Positions 34,392 to 43,021 of a DNA stretch of 43,096 bases are shown here, piece after piece. Location: contig JARRCM010000028.1 in assembly GCA_029982205.1 (NCBI GenBank), positions 1 through 43,096 on the forward strand. The letters run 5' to 3'. The notes under the pieces were generated by a model. That model saw nothing but the letters and a program-made list of their open reading frames with translations. It was not told the origin of the DNA and made no database searches. Position numbers and translations under genes: made by a program. This stretch comes from Thermosediminibacterales bacterium (lineage in GTDB: Bacteria > Bacillota > Thermosediminibacteria > Koleobacterales > JARRCM01). Position 1 is the stretch's first letter; every line of letters starts with the position of its first letter.

Positions 34392-34988
34392 ATGGTCAAG
34401 GTAGGTGTTCTGGCTCTGCAAGGAGGAGTTATTGAACATATCAATATGCTTAATAAAATATCCGGTGTAGAAGCGGTAGAAGTGAAAAAGGCCGAACAGC
34501 TTGCCCATATCCACGGGTTGATTATACCGGGAGGGGAGAGTACCACAATCGGCAAACTCATGGCAAAATTTAACTTAAAAGAGCCTGTTATCCAATATGC
34601 AAAAAACGGAATGCCTATCTGGGGTACCTGTGCAGGGATGATTTTACTTGCGAAACATATTGTTAACCAGGATTGGTCCTATTTAAATTTGATGGACATT
34701 TATGTACGCAGAAACGCTTACGGCAGTCAATTAGACAGCTTTATCAGCTATCAGCTGATTCCGAAGGTCAGCAGCGAAAAACTTCCGCTTGTCTTTATAA
34801 GGGCCCCATATATTGAAAAAGCAGAAGGGGATGTAGAGGTATTAGCAGAGTTAAACGGTAAAATCATAGCCGCAGAGCAAAAAAACCTCCTGGCTACTTC
34901 TTTTCATCCTGAGTTAACCGATAACCTGAGTTTTCACCGTTATTTTGTAGACAAGATAATTCATAATGATACGGTGAAAACCGGGTAA
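34392..34988 (+). CDS. pdxT: Pyridoxal 5'-phosphate synthase glutaminase subunit PdxT
   Basis: A 198-residue class I glutamine amidotransferase that supplies ammonia to PdxS. The catalytic cysteine, about residue 80, is in WGTCAGMILLAK, the His-x-Glu pair is in TSFHPELTDN near the end, and LIIPGGESTTIGKL is the PdxT-specific glycine loop. The length is normal. The start is 4 bp after pdxS, so the subunits are translated together. A strong terminator follows. Confidence 0.96.
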   Translation: MVKVGVLALQGGVIEHINMLNKISGVEAVEVKKAEQLAHIHGLIIPGGESTTIGKLMAKFNLKEPVIQYAKNGMPIWGTCAGMILLAKHIVNQDWSYLNLMDIYVRRNAYGSQLDSFISYQLIPKVSSEKLPLVFIRAPYIEKAEGDVEVLAELNGKIIAAEQKNLLATSFHPELTDNLSFHRYFVDKIIHNDTVKTG

Positions 34989-35001
34989 CCTATTAAAATG
35001 T

Positions 35002-35044
35002 TAAGCCGTTAAGTGGATCGATGATAAACTTAACGGCTTTTTTA
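35002..35044 (+). terminator. Rho-independent terminator after pdxT
   Basis: TAAGCCGTTAAGT (35002-35014) pairs with ACTTAACGGCTT (from 35028) and runs into a T tract. The stem is long and perfect apart from a 13-base loop. Confidence 0.92.
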
Positions 35045-35075
35045 AACCCTACTACCAGTGCTTGAATAAATCTGA

Positions 35076-35104
35076 TTGATAAAAGTTATCAATTGCTTTA
35101 TAAT
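35076..35104 (+). promoter_or_regulatory. Sigma-A promoter with palindrome over the -35, upstream of first yibE/F gene
   Basis: TTGATA (35076-35081), 17 bp, TATAAT (35099-35104). The -35 lies inside a perfect inverted repeat TTGATAAAAGTTATCAA (35076-35092), which could be a repressor operator. Confidence 0.75.
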
Positions 35105-35162
35105 AATAAATGTTATAGACCCCGGTTAAAAAATGGACTAGCAAAAATTGTGAGGTGAGGAA

Positions 35163-36278
35163 ATGAAGAAATGTTTAATTTTTGTTTTTCTTATGATAAT
35201 ATTATTTCATTCTATTGGTTTTACAGATTCCGTAGAACCCGCTGAAGATGTTAGGACCGTAACTGCAAAAGCAAAGGTTTTAGAAGTAGTTAAAGAAGAA
35301 AAAATTGAGCAGGGTTCCGGAATGGCTTTCGAGAGGCAGTTGTTTAGGGCAGAAATCACATCTTCTGAGTATAAAGGCAAGATTTTAGAAGTTGAAAATA
35401 TGACTACAGGCAATATCGCTTATGATATTAAAGTGAAACCCGGGGATAAAGTGATTTTAGAATTAGAAATTTCAGACAATAAGTTAATAAATGCATACCT
35501 TGCCGATTACCAGAGGGAGAATTATATTTACCTGTTAGTTGCTTTATTTATAGTATTATTAATTGTTATAGGGAGAATTAAAGGAATCAAGACTATCTTT
35601 ACATTAATTGTTACTGTGCTATTAATTGGCAAAATATTACTTCCACTAATCCTGCGAGGATATAACCCTATTTTAGTTGCTATTATAATTGCGACTGTTG
35701 TTACCGCTATTACTCTCATAACAATCAGCGGTTTAACAAAAAAGACCGCTGCAGCTGTAATAGGAACTGTAGGTGGGGTAATGACAGCAGCCGTTATATC
35801 ATTTGCTGTCGGCAAAGCCGCACATTTAACCGGAATGAGTGCTGATGAGGCTCAAATGTTAATGTTTATTCCGCAAAATATTAAATTTAATTTTAGAGAC
35901 CTGCTTTTTGCGGGAATTATAGTAGGGGCACTCGGAGCAGTGATGGATGTAGCCATGTCCATTGCTTCGGCTATGGATGAGATAAAAAAAGTGAATCCTT
36001 CTGTTTCAACTGGTAACCTCATAAAGTCGGGAATGAATATGGGAAAGGACATAATGGGCACAATGGCAAACACGCTGATACTGGCGTACACCGGTACATC
36101 TATACCTTTGCTTTTATTATTTATGGCATATAATCAATCATATACCAAGATAATCAATCTTGACCTGATTGCTACAGAATTTGTACGAGCTTTATCGGGA
36201 AGCATAGGCCTAGTTTTTTCAATACCCTTAACTGCTCTGGCTGCAGGGCTGCTTATCGGTTTAAAAGAAAAAAGTTAA
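35163..36278 (+). CDS. YibE/F-like membrane protein (copy 1)
   Basis: A 371-residue integral membrane protein. An N-terminal signal-like segment (LIFVFLMIILFHSIGFT) leads to an extracytoplasmic domain of about 90 residues (VRTVTAKAKVLEVVKEE to ENYIYLLVALF), with YKGKILEVENMTTGN recalling an OB-like strand pattern. About eight membrane segments follow. Family marks are GALGAVMDVAMSIASAMDE and MGKDIMGTMANTLILAYTG. The YibE/F family function is unknown; transport has been suggested. The start ATG follows GAGGTGAGG. It has its own promoter and terminator. A diverged second copy lies 2.2 kb downstream beyond an insertion sequence. Confidence 0.85.
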   Translation: MKKCLIFVFLMIILFHSIGFTDSVEPAEDVRTVTAKAKVLEVVKEEKIEQGSGMAFERQLFRAEITSSEYKGKILEVENMTTGNIAYDIKVKPGDKVILELEISDNKLINAYLADYQRENYIYLLVALFIVLLIVIGRIKGIKTIFTLIVTVLLIGKILLPLILRGYNPILVAIIIATVVTAITLITISGLTKKTAAAVIGTVGGVMTAAVISFAVGKAAHLTGMSADEAQMLMFIPQNIKFNFRDLLFAGIIVGALGAVMDVAMSIASAMDEIKKVNPSVSTGNLIKSGMNMGKDIMGTMANTLILAYTGTSIPLLLLFMAYNQSYTKIINLDLIATEFVRALSGSIGLVFSIPLTALAAGLLIGLKEKS

Positions 36279-36301
36279 AATAACATGTTGTTCGTTGATT
36301 A

Positions 36302-36331
36302 AAGAAGCTGATTGACTCGGCTTCTTTTTTT
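36302..36331 (+). terminator. Rho-independent terminator after yibE/F copy 1
   Basis: AAGAAGCTGA (36302-36311) pairs with TCGGCTTCTT (36317-36326, one G-T) over a 5-base loop, with a T-run behind it. Confidence 0.9.
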
Positions 36332-36636
36332 ATGTGCTTATATGGTTTTGATAGAGTTTTTTTACCAGGAGAATTCTGTTTTAAAATTACGGTTCTAGAA
36401 ACTGTGACAAAAAAATAAATGAATAAGCTCGAAAAACAGAAAATGTAAAATAACTCAAAATGGTAATTAAGTAAAATTACACAAAAAAATTGATGGCTGT
36501 AATATAAAAAAACATTAAAAAACCAGGTAGGAAATAGAAGATTGAGTGCGAGGGAAGATGATAAAGTAAAAATAGGCATGACAAAATAGGCACTCAGTGA
36601 CTGCCGAAAAAATGAATATATGAAAGTGTTATGCTT
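36332..36636. other. AT-rich non-coding flank, largely the left part of the insertion sequence
   Basis: About 300 bp between the terminator and the transposase stop codon. No gene was seen. GGAGAATTC at 36368-36376 recurs at 38388-38396 on the other side of the transposase, so the element's left edge may lie near 36370. Confidence 0.4.
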
Positions 36637-38396
36637 TTAAGCTGCCAGTCTGGGAAGATTCGGGAAAATATCCCGTATAGTTAAAGATGATTCCTTAAAC
36701 CAGGCATCAATATAGCAGCAGAAAGCGCCGAGGAAGACTCTAACAGTTCTGCGTTCCCTTGAAAAAACAACAGCATTTTCAGCATTAAAATCATTGTTTA
36801 TCCTGTCCCAGATTCTTTCAGTGGTAGTCCTGCGTTTATAAAGATTTTTCCACTGTTTTGAACCACGTAAAATAGGAGTAAAGTACCTGGGGTTTTCAAG
36901 GATAGGAGTATATTTACACCAGTTACTTTTGGCCGGGCATTTAGAGCAGTTATCGCACTGGACCGGATACAACCATTTACGCCTGAAAGATTTTTTCATA
37001 AGCCCCCAGTTGCGGAAACTATGCCCGCAGGCAGTTCCATGAGGGATACCGTTTTTGTCAAAGTAGTATAAATCACTGCGGGAATCCGGTTTAGAAGCCC
37101 TTTCATTCAGCTCGATAACAGGTATGATATTGAAATGATTATTCAAGAGATAAAAGTAGTTGGAATCGTAACCTGAGTCAAAAGCAGCGGAGTAGAAATC
37201 AAATTCCGGGTAAAGCTGTATAAGTTCAGTTAAAGCATAGACACCCGTAACAGAATCATGACGTTCGCCTGTAACACATTTAAGATGGATTGGCAGGTCA
37301 TAAGAGCTGTTGCATGCAGAAAAACAGTGAAAAGCGTGACCGTAGAACCATTGTTCCTTATAACTATCCCATCCCCAGGACGCAGAAGGGTCGAGGAATT
37401 TGCGGTTACAGTCACAAGATTGACCCCGTTCCAACTTACAGTCACAAATCTTCTTTCCGTAATGAGAGGCATGAGTAGGCATACAGGTAGTATCACCTGC
37501 AATGTTAAATTTATCGGTATCACCGAGGATACCCATAGAAACAGAGGGCACAACAAAAATCTCTTTAAGAATTTTATTAAGAATAGATTCAGGAGTATCA
37601 AGCAGAGGTTTATCCGAATATTTGATAACCCTATTGACCAGACGATTTACCACACCCGGTTTAGAAGAATCGTATTTTTGGTTTTTCTTTTGTTTGTTTT
37701 TAGGTTTACGTCTGCGTTTACGGATATTAGACTTGTATAACAATTTATCCTTGCGGATAAGCCTGTCCATAAAGTCGTAGAAGGTGCCTATACCCGGGAG
37801 AGTATCTGCAGGTATCTCATCAAGATTGGCATCAGGATGAGAGTTCAGGTAATCGGCGGGGATAAAGCCCGACAGGATAGCGTAAAACGGGTTTGTCTGT
37901 AAAGTTTCAACCCATTTAGTAATACTCGTTTCACCTGATAGAGTCATCAGGATAAGAGAGCGAAGCAAAGCCACAACATCTTTAGGTGGGGTCCCTTTAT
38001 TGGAAGATGAGTAGCGATCTCTAACCAAAAAGACAATGTTGGTAAGGTCAGAGATCCAAAGTTTGATAATAAGAGGCGCTAACGTCCAAATAATGCGATT
38101 TTGGCCCCACCTGATAAAATACTCATTTAAGAAATCACGGACAAAAGATTGGTACTTTTGATGAGAATACTTGAGAGACAGCATAAAAAACACCTCCGCA
38201 ACCAAAGTGGTAAAAAATGTATCCACTTTGATTATGGGGGTCGAATGAAATCGTCAAGTTTGATATAGAGCAATTATGAGCAAAAATCAAATAAATGCTC
38301 ATGATGACTTTTGATTACTTGCAATATCATAGAATTTCAAACCAAGAAAACTTTTGAGGTGAAACAGGAATTTTCTAAATTTTGAATGGAGAATTC
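36368..38396 (-). mobile_element. Insertion sequence between two yibE/F genes
   Basis: A single transposase gene on the minus strand with non-coding flanks. GGAGAATTC occurs at 36368-36376 and 38388-38396. It may be a 9-bp target duplication giving a roughly 2.0 kb element. Alternatively, since GAATTC is palindromic, the copies may be the tips of imperfect terminal repeats: GAATTCTGTTTTAAAATTA on the left against GAATTCTCCATTCAAAATT read inward from the right. The ends are therefore unresolved. Confidence 0.45.
36637..38184 (-). CDS. Transposase, DDE type (IS4/IS1182-like)
   Basis: A 515-residue transposase. A DDE triad can be placed: first aspartate in FNIAGDTTCMPTHASHYG, second in YSAAFDSGYDSNYFY, and the glutamate in LYKRRTTTERIWDRINN, whose Y-x2-R-x3-E spacing is close to the YREK mark of IS4-type enzymes. 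A cysteine-rich stretch (CDCKLERGQSCDCNRK, later CDNCSKCPAKSNWC) may bind zinc. ATG 38184 is chosen because GGAGGTG lies 7 bp upstream; a frame from 38226 adds a poor leader. It appears intact, so recent insertion or activity is possible. Family level is uncertain. Confidence 0.88.
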   Translation of the reverse strand: MLSLKYSHQKYQSFVRDFLNEYFIRWGQNRIIWTLAPLIIKLWISDLTNIVFLVRDRYSSSNKGTPPKDVVALLRSLILMTLSGETSITKWVETLQTNPFYAILSGFIPADYLNSHPDANLDEIPADTLPGIGTFYDFMDRLIRKDKLLYKSNIRKRRRKPKNKQKKNQKYDSSKPGVVNRLVNRVIKYSDKPLLDTPESILNKILKEIFVVPSVSMGILGDTDKFNIAGDTTCMPTHASHYGKKICDCKLERGQSCDCNRKFLDPSASWGWDSYKEQWFYGHAFHCFSACNSSYDLPIHLKCVTGERHDSVTGVYALTELIQLYPEFDFYSAAFDSGYDSNYFYLLNNHFNIIPVIELNERASKPDSRSDLYYFDKNGIPHGTACGHSFRNWGLMKKSFRRKWLYPVQCDNCSKCPAKSNWCKYTPILENPRYFTPILRGSKQWKNLYKRRTTTERIWDRINNDFNAENAVVFSRERRTVRVFLGAFCCYIDAWFKESSLTIRDIFPNLPRLAA

Positions 38397-38452
38397 GTAA
38401 TGCCTTGAGAGTTTTCGAGAGAACTCAATAAATTATATTGAGGTGAAATGAT

Positions 38453-39550
38453 ATGAAAATAACAACCAAAATATTGATATTGCCTCTTTTGGTGTTTTTC
38501 ATTGGAGCTGTTTTTATAAAAAGTGCAGAAGCCAAAGAAGTAATGAAAATCGTTAGAGGGAGAATAATAAAAGTCGAGAAATCTGTTCAAGGGTCTGTAG
38601 CTGATTCTAAAAAAGAGACTCAATCAATAACAGTTAAGGTTTTACAGGGAGAATATAAGGATAAGTTGCTTAAAATAGAGCGTATAATGACAGGTAATCC
38701 TGTCTATGATATTGTTTTGGAAAAAGGTGACGAGGTTCTGTTAAGACTGGGAATAGAAGGGAAAAGGATAACTCAAGCATGTATACAGGAATATGCAAGG
38801 GATAAACATCTTAGGTATCTAGTAGCAGCTTTTTTCTTGTTGTTAATTATTATAGGAGGTTTTAAGGGGTTTAAGGCCAGTGTAACCCTTGTAATAACAG
38901 CACTGGCATTAGTTAAAATACTTCTAGCTTTTATTTTGAAAGGTTATGACCCGATATATCTTGCAATACTTACGGCAGCTTTAGTTACTATTATTACTTT
39001 AACAATTATTGGAGGAATAACAAGAAAAACGATAGCTGCCATAATTGGAACTATTGGTGGTGTTAGTGCTGCCGGAGCTGTTGCTCTTAATGTGGGTGGC
39101 GCAGCTAAAATCACAGGGTTCAGTGAAGAAAACGTCCATTTGTTGATGTATATTCCTGAAACCCTGCATATTGACTTTAAAGGTCTATTGTTTGCAGGAA
39201 TGATCATAGGAGCACTTGGGGCTGTTATGGATGTTGGAATGTCAATAGCGTCTTCAGTAGAAGAAGTTAAACGGGTAAATCCCCGGCTTGGATTTATATC
39301 CCTTATTAGAGCGGGTATGAATGTAGGCAGGGATATTATGGGAACTATGGCTAATACGTTGATTCTTGCATATACTGGTGGAGCTTTACCGTTGTTGTTG
39401 GTTTTTATGTCTATAAACACTTCATTTATTCATATTATCAATCTTGATTTCATTTCAACAGAAATTGTTAGGGCGCTTGCAGGTAGTATTGGGCTAATTT
39501 TGGCAATACCTTTGACAACTGTTATCGCGAGTTTGCTGTTGAGTTTATAA
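38453..39550 (+). CDS. YibE/F-like membrane protein (copy 2)
   Basis: A 365-residue paralogue of the protein at 35163 with the same plan: signal-like start (KILILPLLVFFIGAVFI), an extracytoplasmic domain ending DKHLRYLVAAFF, then about eight membrane segments. Shared phrases are IGALGAVMDVGMSIASSVEE and GRDIMGTMANTLILAYTGGA, and both end in a DFISTEIVRALAGSIGLILA-type helix. Identity is clearly partial, so the duplication is old. The ATG follows GAGGTG. A possible promoter is TTGAGA at 38405 with a poor -10. The IS lies just upstream and could have altered its expression. Confidence 0.85.
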   Translation: MKITTKILILPLLVFFIGAVFIKSAEAKEVMKIVRGRIIKVEKSVQGSVADSKKETQSITVKVLQGEYKDKLLKIERIMTGNPVYDIVLEKGDEVLLRLGIEGKRITQACIQEYARDKHLRYLVAAFFLLLIIIGGFKGFKASVTLVITALALVKILLAFILKGYDPIYLAILTAALVTIITLTIIGGITRKTIAAIIGTIGGVSAAGAVALNVGGAAKITGFSEENVHLLMYIPETLHIDFKGLLFAGMIIGALGAVMDVGMSIASSVEEVKRVNPRLGFISLIRAGMNVGRDIMGTMANTLILAYTGGALPLLLVFMSINTSFIHIINLDFISTEIVRALAGSIGLILAIPLTTVIASLLLSL

Positions 39551-39574
39551 GGCAGGATTTCATTACATCCTGCC
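39551..39574. terminator. Hairpin between convergent yibE/F copy 2 and ubiB genes
   Basis: GGCAGGAT (39551-39558) pairs perfectly with ATCCTGCC (39567-39574) across an 8-base loop that holds the stop codon of the minus-strand gene. There is no strong T-run on either side, so efficiency is uncertain. Confidence 0.55.
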
Positions 39575-41236
39575 AGAACGCAAGATAGAAATCACCAGAC
39601 CCATTCCAAGCAATACAGCCACAGTAAAACCAACTATGCCAAATATCGGTAAATTAAGTTTCGGGTTAGTTGCCCGAATTATCAGAGATGATCCGATAAT
39701 TACTGATGCTACAATTATGCTAAACACCAGTCGGTTTATCATTCTGTGCAGTTCAAAAACCACCTTTTCCAGTCCTTTGTATTCGAAATCTATTTTTATA
39801 CTGTCAGCTTTGATTTTTTTAAACATTTCATTGAAAATTTTGGGTATTATCAATAAGGCCTGATTCAGCTCTGTAAGGTTTTTAAACATTGCCTTCATTA
39901 GGTTTTCAGGCCTGTAACGTTCCTGCAGCAGTTTTTTGATAAATGGTTTTGCTACTTCAATGATATTAAAATCCGGATCAAGGTCTCTGCCGATTCCTTC
40001 AATGGTTAAAATGCTTTTACATAAAAGGGTGAAATTAGATGGCAGTTTAATTTTATATTTCACGGCAATAGCAAGCAATTCATTAATCAATTTAGATATT
40101 TTTATTTGCTTTAAAGTTTTACCGTAATAATGTTCCACCATATCTTCAACATCTAGTTGAAATTTTTCAAGTTCAATATCTTTACTAACAAGCCCAATAT
40201 CTAAAAATGTTTTGATGATTTTTTCTGAGTCTCTATTTATCACACCGATAATCAAATCTGCCATCTTGTGTTTTGTAAATTCGTTAATCCTGCCCATCAT
40301 TCCAAAATCAATAAAACTTATCTTCCCGTCAGGGCGTATAAATATGTTCCCGGGGTGAGGGTCTCCATGGAAAAAACCGTGAATGAAAATTTGCTTCATT
40401 ATTAATCTTGCGCCATTTTCTGCTATTTTTTTTCTGTTCAATCCTAATTCTGAAATTTTATCAAACTGGTTTATTTTTATACCTTGTATGTATTCTATAG
40501 TAAGGACCTTTTGGGTAGTTGCATCCCAATAAACCTTTGGGACATATATTGTTTCATCTCCTTCGAAATTCCGGCAAAACCTCTCGATATTCCAACCTTC
40601 CCTTGTAAAATCGAGCTCTTTGCGGATTGCATCGGCAAACTCTTCTACTACCCCTACAGGATCATATATACGGCTTTCTGGAATATGTTTTTCTAAAAGC
40701 CTTGCCAGATGAATGAGAATTTCAAGATCCATGTTAATTAACCTATCTATACCTGGCCGCTGAACTTTAACAACAACATCCTGCCCAGTCTTCAATACCG
40801 CTCTGTGTACCTGCCCGATAGAAGCTGCAGCAACAGGTTGTTTTTTAAACTCTAAAAAGATATCCTCTATACTGCATTTAAATTCCCTTTCAATTTGTTC
40901 TTTTGCTTTTTCATAGTCAAACCCAGGGACGTTATCCTGTAGTTTTTTTAGTTCTTTGATATATTCAGCAGGAATAAGGTCAGGTCTTGTGCTGAGAATT
41001 TGACCGAGTTTTATAAATGTTGGCCCCAGCTCTTCCAACATTAATACTATTTTTTGAGGAATTGTTAACTTTTTTTCTTTATAGAATTGATTTTTTGAAA
41101 TTTTCCCCTTCTGCATTATGCTTATAATACCAATCTTCTCCATAATATATCCAAATCCGTATTTTATAAAAATATTAACAATCTGCCTGAACCTCTGGGC
41201 GTGTTGGTATGTGGAATTAAACTGCTTAAAAATCAA
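39563..41236 (-). CDS. ABC1/UbiB-family atypical protein kinase
   Basis: A 557-residue protein. The UbiB-specific KLGQILSTRPDLIPAEYIKE (KxGQ helix), the A-rich loop PVAAASIGQVHRA, VVVKVQRPGI with the lysine, the catalytic FHGDPHPGNIFI and the metal-binding FIDFGMMGRI are all present. Two membrane segments end the protein. Members act in isoprenoid or lipid biology, with ATPase rather than protein-kinase activity shown for some. TTG 41236 is chosen: GGAGGG sits 6 bp upstream and a TATAAT -10 lies just before it, whereas an ATG at 41332 is upstream of that promoter. It diverges from plsC. Confidence 0.9.
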   Translation of the reverse strand: MIFKQFNSTYQHAQRFRQIVNIFIKYGFGYIMEKIGIISIMQKGKISKNQFYKEKKLTIPQKIVLMLEELGPTFIKLGQILSTRPDLIPAEYIKELKKLQDNVPGFDYEKAKEQIEREFKCSIEDIFLEFKKQPVAAASIGQVHRAVLKTGQDVVVKVQRPGIDRLINMDLEILIHLARLLEKHIPESRIYDPVGVVEEFADAIRKELDFTREGWNIERFCRNFEGDETIYVPKVYWDATTQKVLTIEYIQGIKINQFDKISELGLNRKKIAENGARLIMKQIFIHGFFHGDPHPGNIFIRPDGKISFIDFGMMGRINEFTKHKMADLIIGVINRDSEKIIKTFLDIGLVSKDIELEKFQLDVEDMVEHYYGKTLKQIKISKLINELLAIAVKYKIKLPSNFTLLCKSILTIEGIGRDLDPDFNIIEVAKPFIKKLLQERYRPENLMKAMFKNLTELNQALLIIPKIFNEMFKKIKADSIKIDFEYKGLEKVVFELHRMINRLVFSIIVASVIIGSSLIIRATNPKLNLPIFGIVGFTVAVLLGMGLVISILRSGRM

Positions 41237-41269
41237 AGCTAACCCTCCTGCCTGTTTTTTTATATTTCC

Positions 41270-41275
41270 ATTATA
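41270..41275 (-). promoter_or_regulatory. -10 element for the UbiB-family gene
   Basis: The minus strand reads GGTATAATGG here, a perfect -10 with a weak -35. RNA would start near 41263, leaving about 27 bases before the TTG start and excluding the longer reading frame. Confidence 0.55.
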
Positions 41276-41313
41276 CCATATCAAACCTGGTTTCATGAAA
41301 AGATAAATCTCCT

Positions 41314-41343
41314 TGACAGAATCCTTAAACATAAAGTATAATA
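41314..41343 (+). promoter_or_regulatory. Sigma-A promoter of the plsC-patatin pair
   Basis: TTGACA (41314-41319), 18 bp, TATAAT (41338-41343). It would start RNA near 41350, about 47 bases before plsC. Confidence 0.85.
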
Positions 41344-41396
41344 TAAAATAGCTTTTGGGGAATTTGTGGATATTGGGGTTATTTGGGGTGTGAATT

Positions 41397-41984
41397 TTGT
41401 TATATATTATTATAAAGTTTTTGAGTTTGATTATTTTAAAATTAGTTTTCAGACTTAAAATAACCGGTAGTGAGAATATGCCGAGAACTGGCCCTTTTAT
41501 TATTGTGGCAAATCATTCAAGTTTATTAGATGGATTTGTCCTTGTATCATCCGTTAAACATAAAATAACCTTTATGTCTGCTGCATACCTTTTTAGAATA
41601 CCTTATATCGGCATTTTTTTTCGGGGGATTGGTGCTATTCCTGTTCAGGATAAAAACAATGATATTAATTCTATAAAACAGGCCATAAAAATCCTACAGG
41701 CTGGTGGTATTCTGGGAATTTTCCCTGAAGGAGGAATTAATCATCAAAAAAATGATTTTTCACCCAAAGCCGGGGCTGCATATCTTGCAATAAAGACAGG
41801 CGTTCCGATTATTCCGGTAGCAATCAAGGAGGTTGATAAGGTTTTACCAGCCGGAACAAAATTTCCCAGATTAAATGAAATTAAAGTAAATATTAGAAAA
41901 CCAATTTTTTGTTCAAAAAAAGTCAATCTAAACAAAGAAATTCTTAAAAATACAGTAAAATCTTACATGAAAGAAATATATTAA
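41397..41984 (+). CDS. plsC: 1-acyl-sn-glycerol-3-phosphate acyltransferase (PlsC family)
   Basis: A 195-residue membrane-associated acyltransferase that makes phosphatidic acid from lysophosphatidic acid. The catalytic NHSSLLDGFVL (NHx4D) lies near residue 39, and FPEGGINHQ is the glycerol-phosphate-binding block. One hydrophobic segment starts the protein (LYIIIKFLSLIILKLVFRL). The TTG start follows GGGGTG. It is 12 bp from the patatin-like gene, implying joint expression in phospholipid making and turnover. The symbol is by family; other acyl acceptors are possible. Confidence 0.86.
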   Translation: MLYIIIKFLSLIILKLVFRLKITGSENMPRTGPFIIVANHSSLLDGFVLVSSVKHKITFMSAAYLFRIPYIGIFFRGIGAIPVQDKNNDINSIKQAIKILQAGGILGIFPEGGINHQKNDFSPKAGAAYLAIKTGVPIIPVAIKEVDKVLPAGTKFPRLNEIKVNIRKPIFCSKKVNLNKEILKNTVKSYMKEIY

Positions 41985-41996
41985 AGGGGAGGGAAA

Positions 41997-42953
41997 ATGT
42001 TGCAATACGTTAATAACCCCAAAATCGGGCTTGTTCTGGGAAGCGGGGGAGCGCGCGGATATGCTCATCTGGGTGTACTTAAGGTTTTATACGAAGAAGG
42101 TATACATATTGATCTTATTGTAGGAACGAGCTTTGGATCTATAATTGGTGCAGCATATGCTGCGGGATGCGATATCTATGAGTTAGAAAAAATAGCTCTT
42201 GAGATTGGATGGATAAAATTATTAAAAATGGTGGATATTGCTCCTCCGAAAGGAATATTTGCAGGGAACAAATTGGAGAGTTTTTTTTCCTCTCTTACAC
42301 GACAAAAACACTTCTCTGAATTAAAAGTTCCTTTAGCAGTAGTTACAACTGATATTAAAACAGGAGAAGAAGTCCTTATCAGTAAAGGATCAGTATCTAG
42401 AGCAATATTAGCCAGTTCCGCACTCCCCGGTATTTTTGCACCGGTAAAGATAGATGATCGATGGCTGGTTGATGGTTCTCTTGTCAATCCTCTACCGATT
42501 CAAACAGCTTTTGATATGGGTGCTGATATGGTAATTGCTGTTGATGTTAGTTCGCCAATTGATAACATCAGTCAGTTAATGGCCTTAAAAAAATATCTTA
42601 AGATTTTCTCACAAAATTTATATTATCAAATACCTTCTGCGGACAATATTGTTTCTCTTAACAGAATTTCCAACAAGTTTCAGTGTATAATTCCTACAGG
42701 TTTTACTATTATCGGAAGGGCTCTTAATGTTCTACATAATAATCAAGGCAAAATGGTTGTTATTCCTGATGACGATAGTGTAGTTATTATCAAACCAAGA
42801 GTTGAAAATATCCGCTGGCGTGATTTCCACCATGCGCAGAGATGTATTGAACTAGGTGTAGAGGCTGCTAATCATGTTTTACATGATATTAAAATTAAAA
42901 CACCTAATCTGTATAGTAAGATTGGGTTAAAAATAGAGGGGGTGAAGCCATAA
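41997..42953 (+). CDS. Patatin-like phospholipase (RssA/NTE type)
   Basis: A 318-residue predicted serine acyl hydrolase. The oxyanion loop is LVLGSGGARGYAHLGVLKVL, the nucleophile is in GTSFGSIIGAAYAAG, and the aspartate is in WLVDGSLVNPLP. This GSGGARG and DGS variety matches bacterial RssA/YlbK and eukaryotic NTE rather than the GGGAKG type of the gene at 18625. The ATG follows AGGGGAGGG. No signal peptide is seen. It is cotranscribed with plsC. The substrate is probably a phospholipid or lysophospholipid, but this is family inference. Confidence 0.9.
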   Translation: MLQYVNNPKIGLVLGSGGARGYAHLGVLKVLYEEGIHIDLIVGTSFGSIIGAAYAAGCDIYELEKIALEIGWIKLLKMVDIAPPKGIFAGNKLESFFSSLTRQKHFSELKVPLAVVTTDIKTGEEVLISKGSVSRAILASSALPGIFAPVKIDDRWLVDGSLVNPLPIQTAFDMGADMVIAVDVSSPIDNISQLMALKKYLKIFSQNLYYQIPSADNIVSLNRISNKFQCIIPTGFTIIGRALNVLHNNQGKMVVIPDDDSVVIIKPRVENIRWRDFHHAQRCIELGVEAANHVLHDIKIKTPNLYSKIGLKIEGVKP

Positions 42954-43021
42954 CTACGTAAACAAATAAATATTAAAAAATAAATAATAATGAACAAGAT
43001 AAAATGTAAGGAGGGTCTTAA

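Noticed and set aside
34223-34561. Minus-strand frames over the pdxS-pdxT junction
   Set aside because: Both known genes are fully conserved here; the antisense frames have no supporting signal.
37258-37740. Long plus-strand frame (160 codons) opposite the transposase
   Set aside because: It mirrors the transposase codons, has no ribosome binding site and no family features.
38944-39420. 158-codon minus-strand frame opposite yibE/F copy 2
   Set aside because: The same kind of antisense frame appears opposite yibE/F copy 1, so it reflects the codon bias of the real gene.
42954-43021. Minus-strand frame at the right edge (42872-43072)
   Set aside because: It overlaps the end of the patatin gene and the strong ribosome binding site of the next plus-strand gene.
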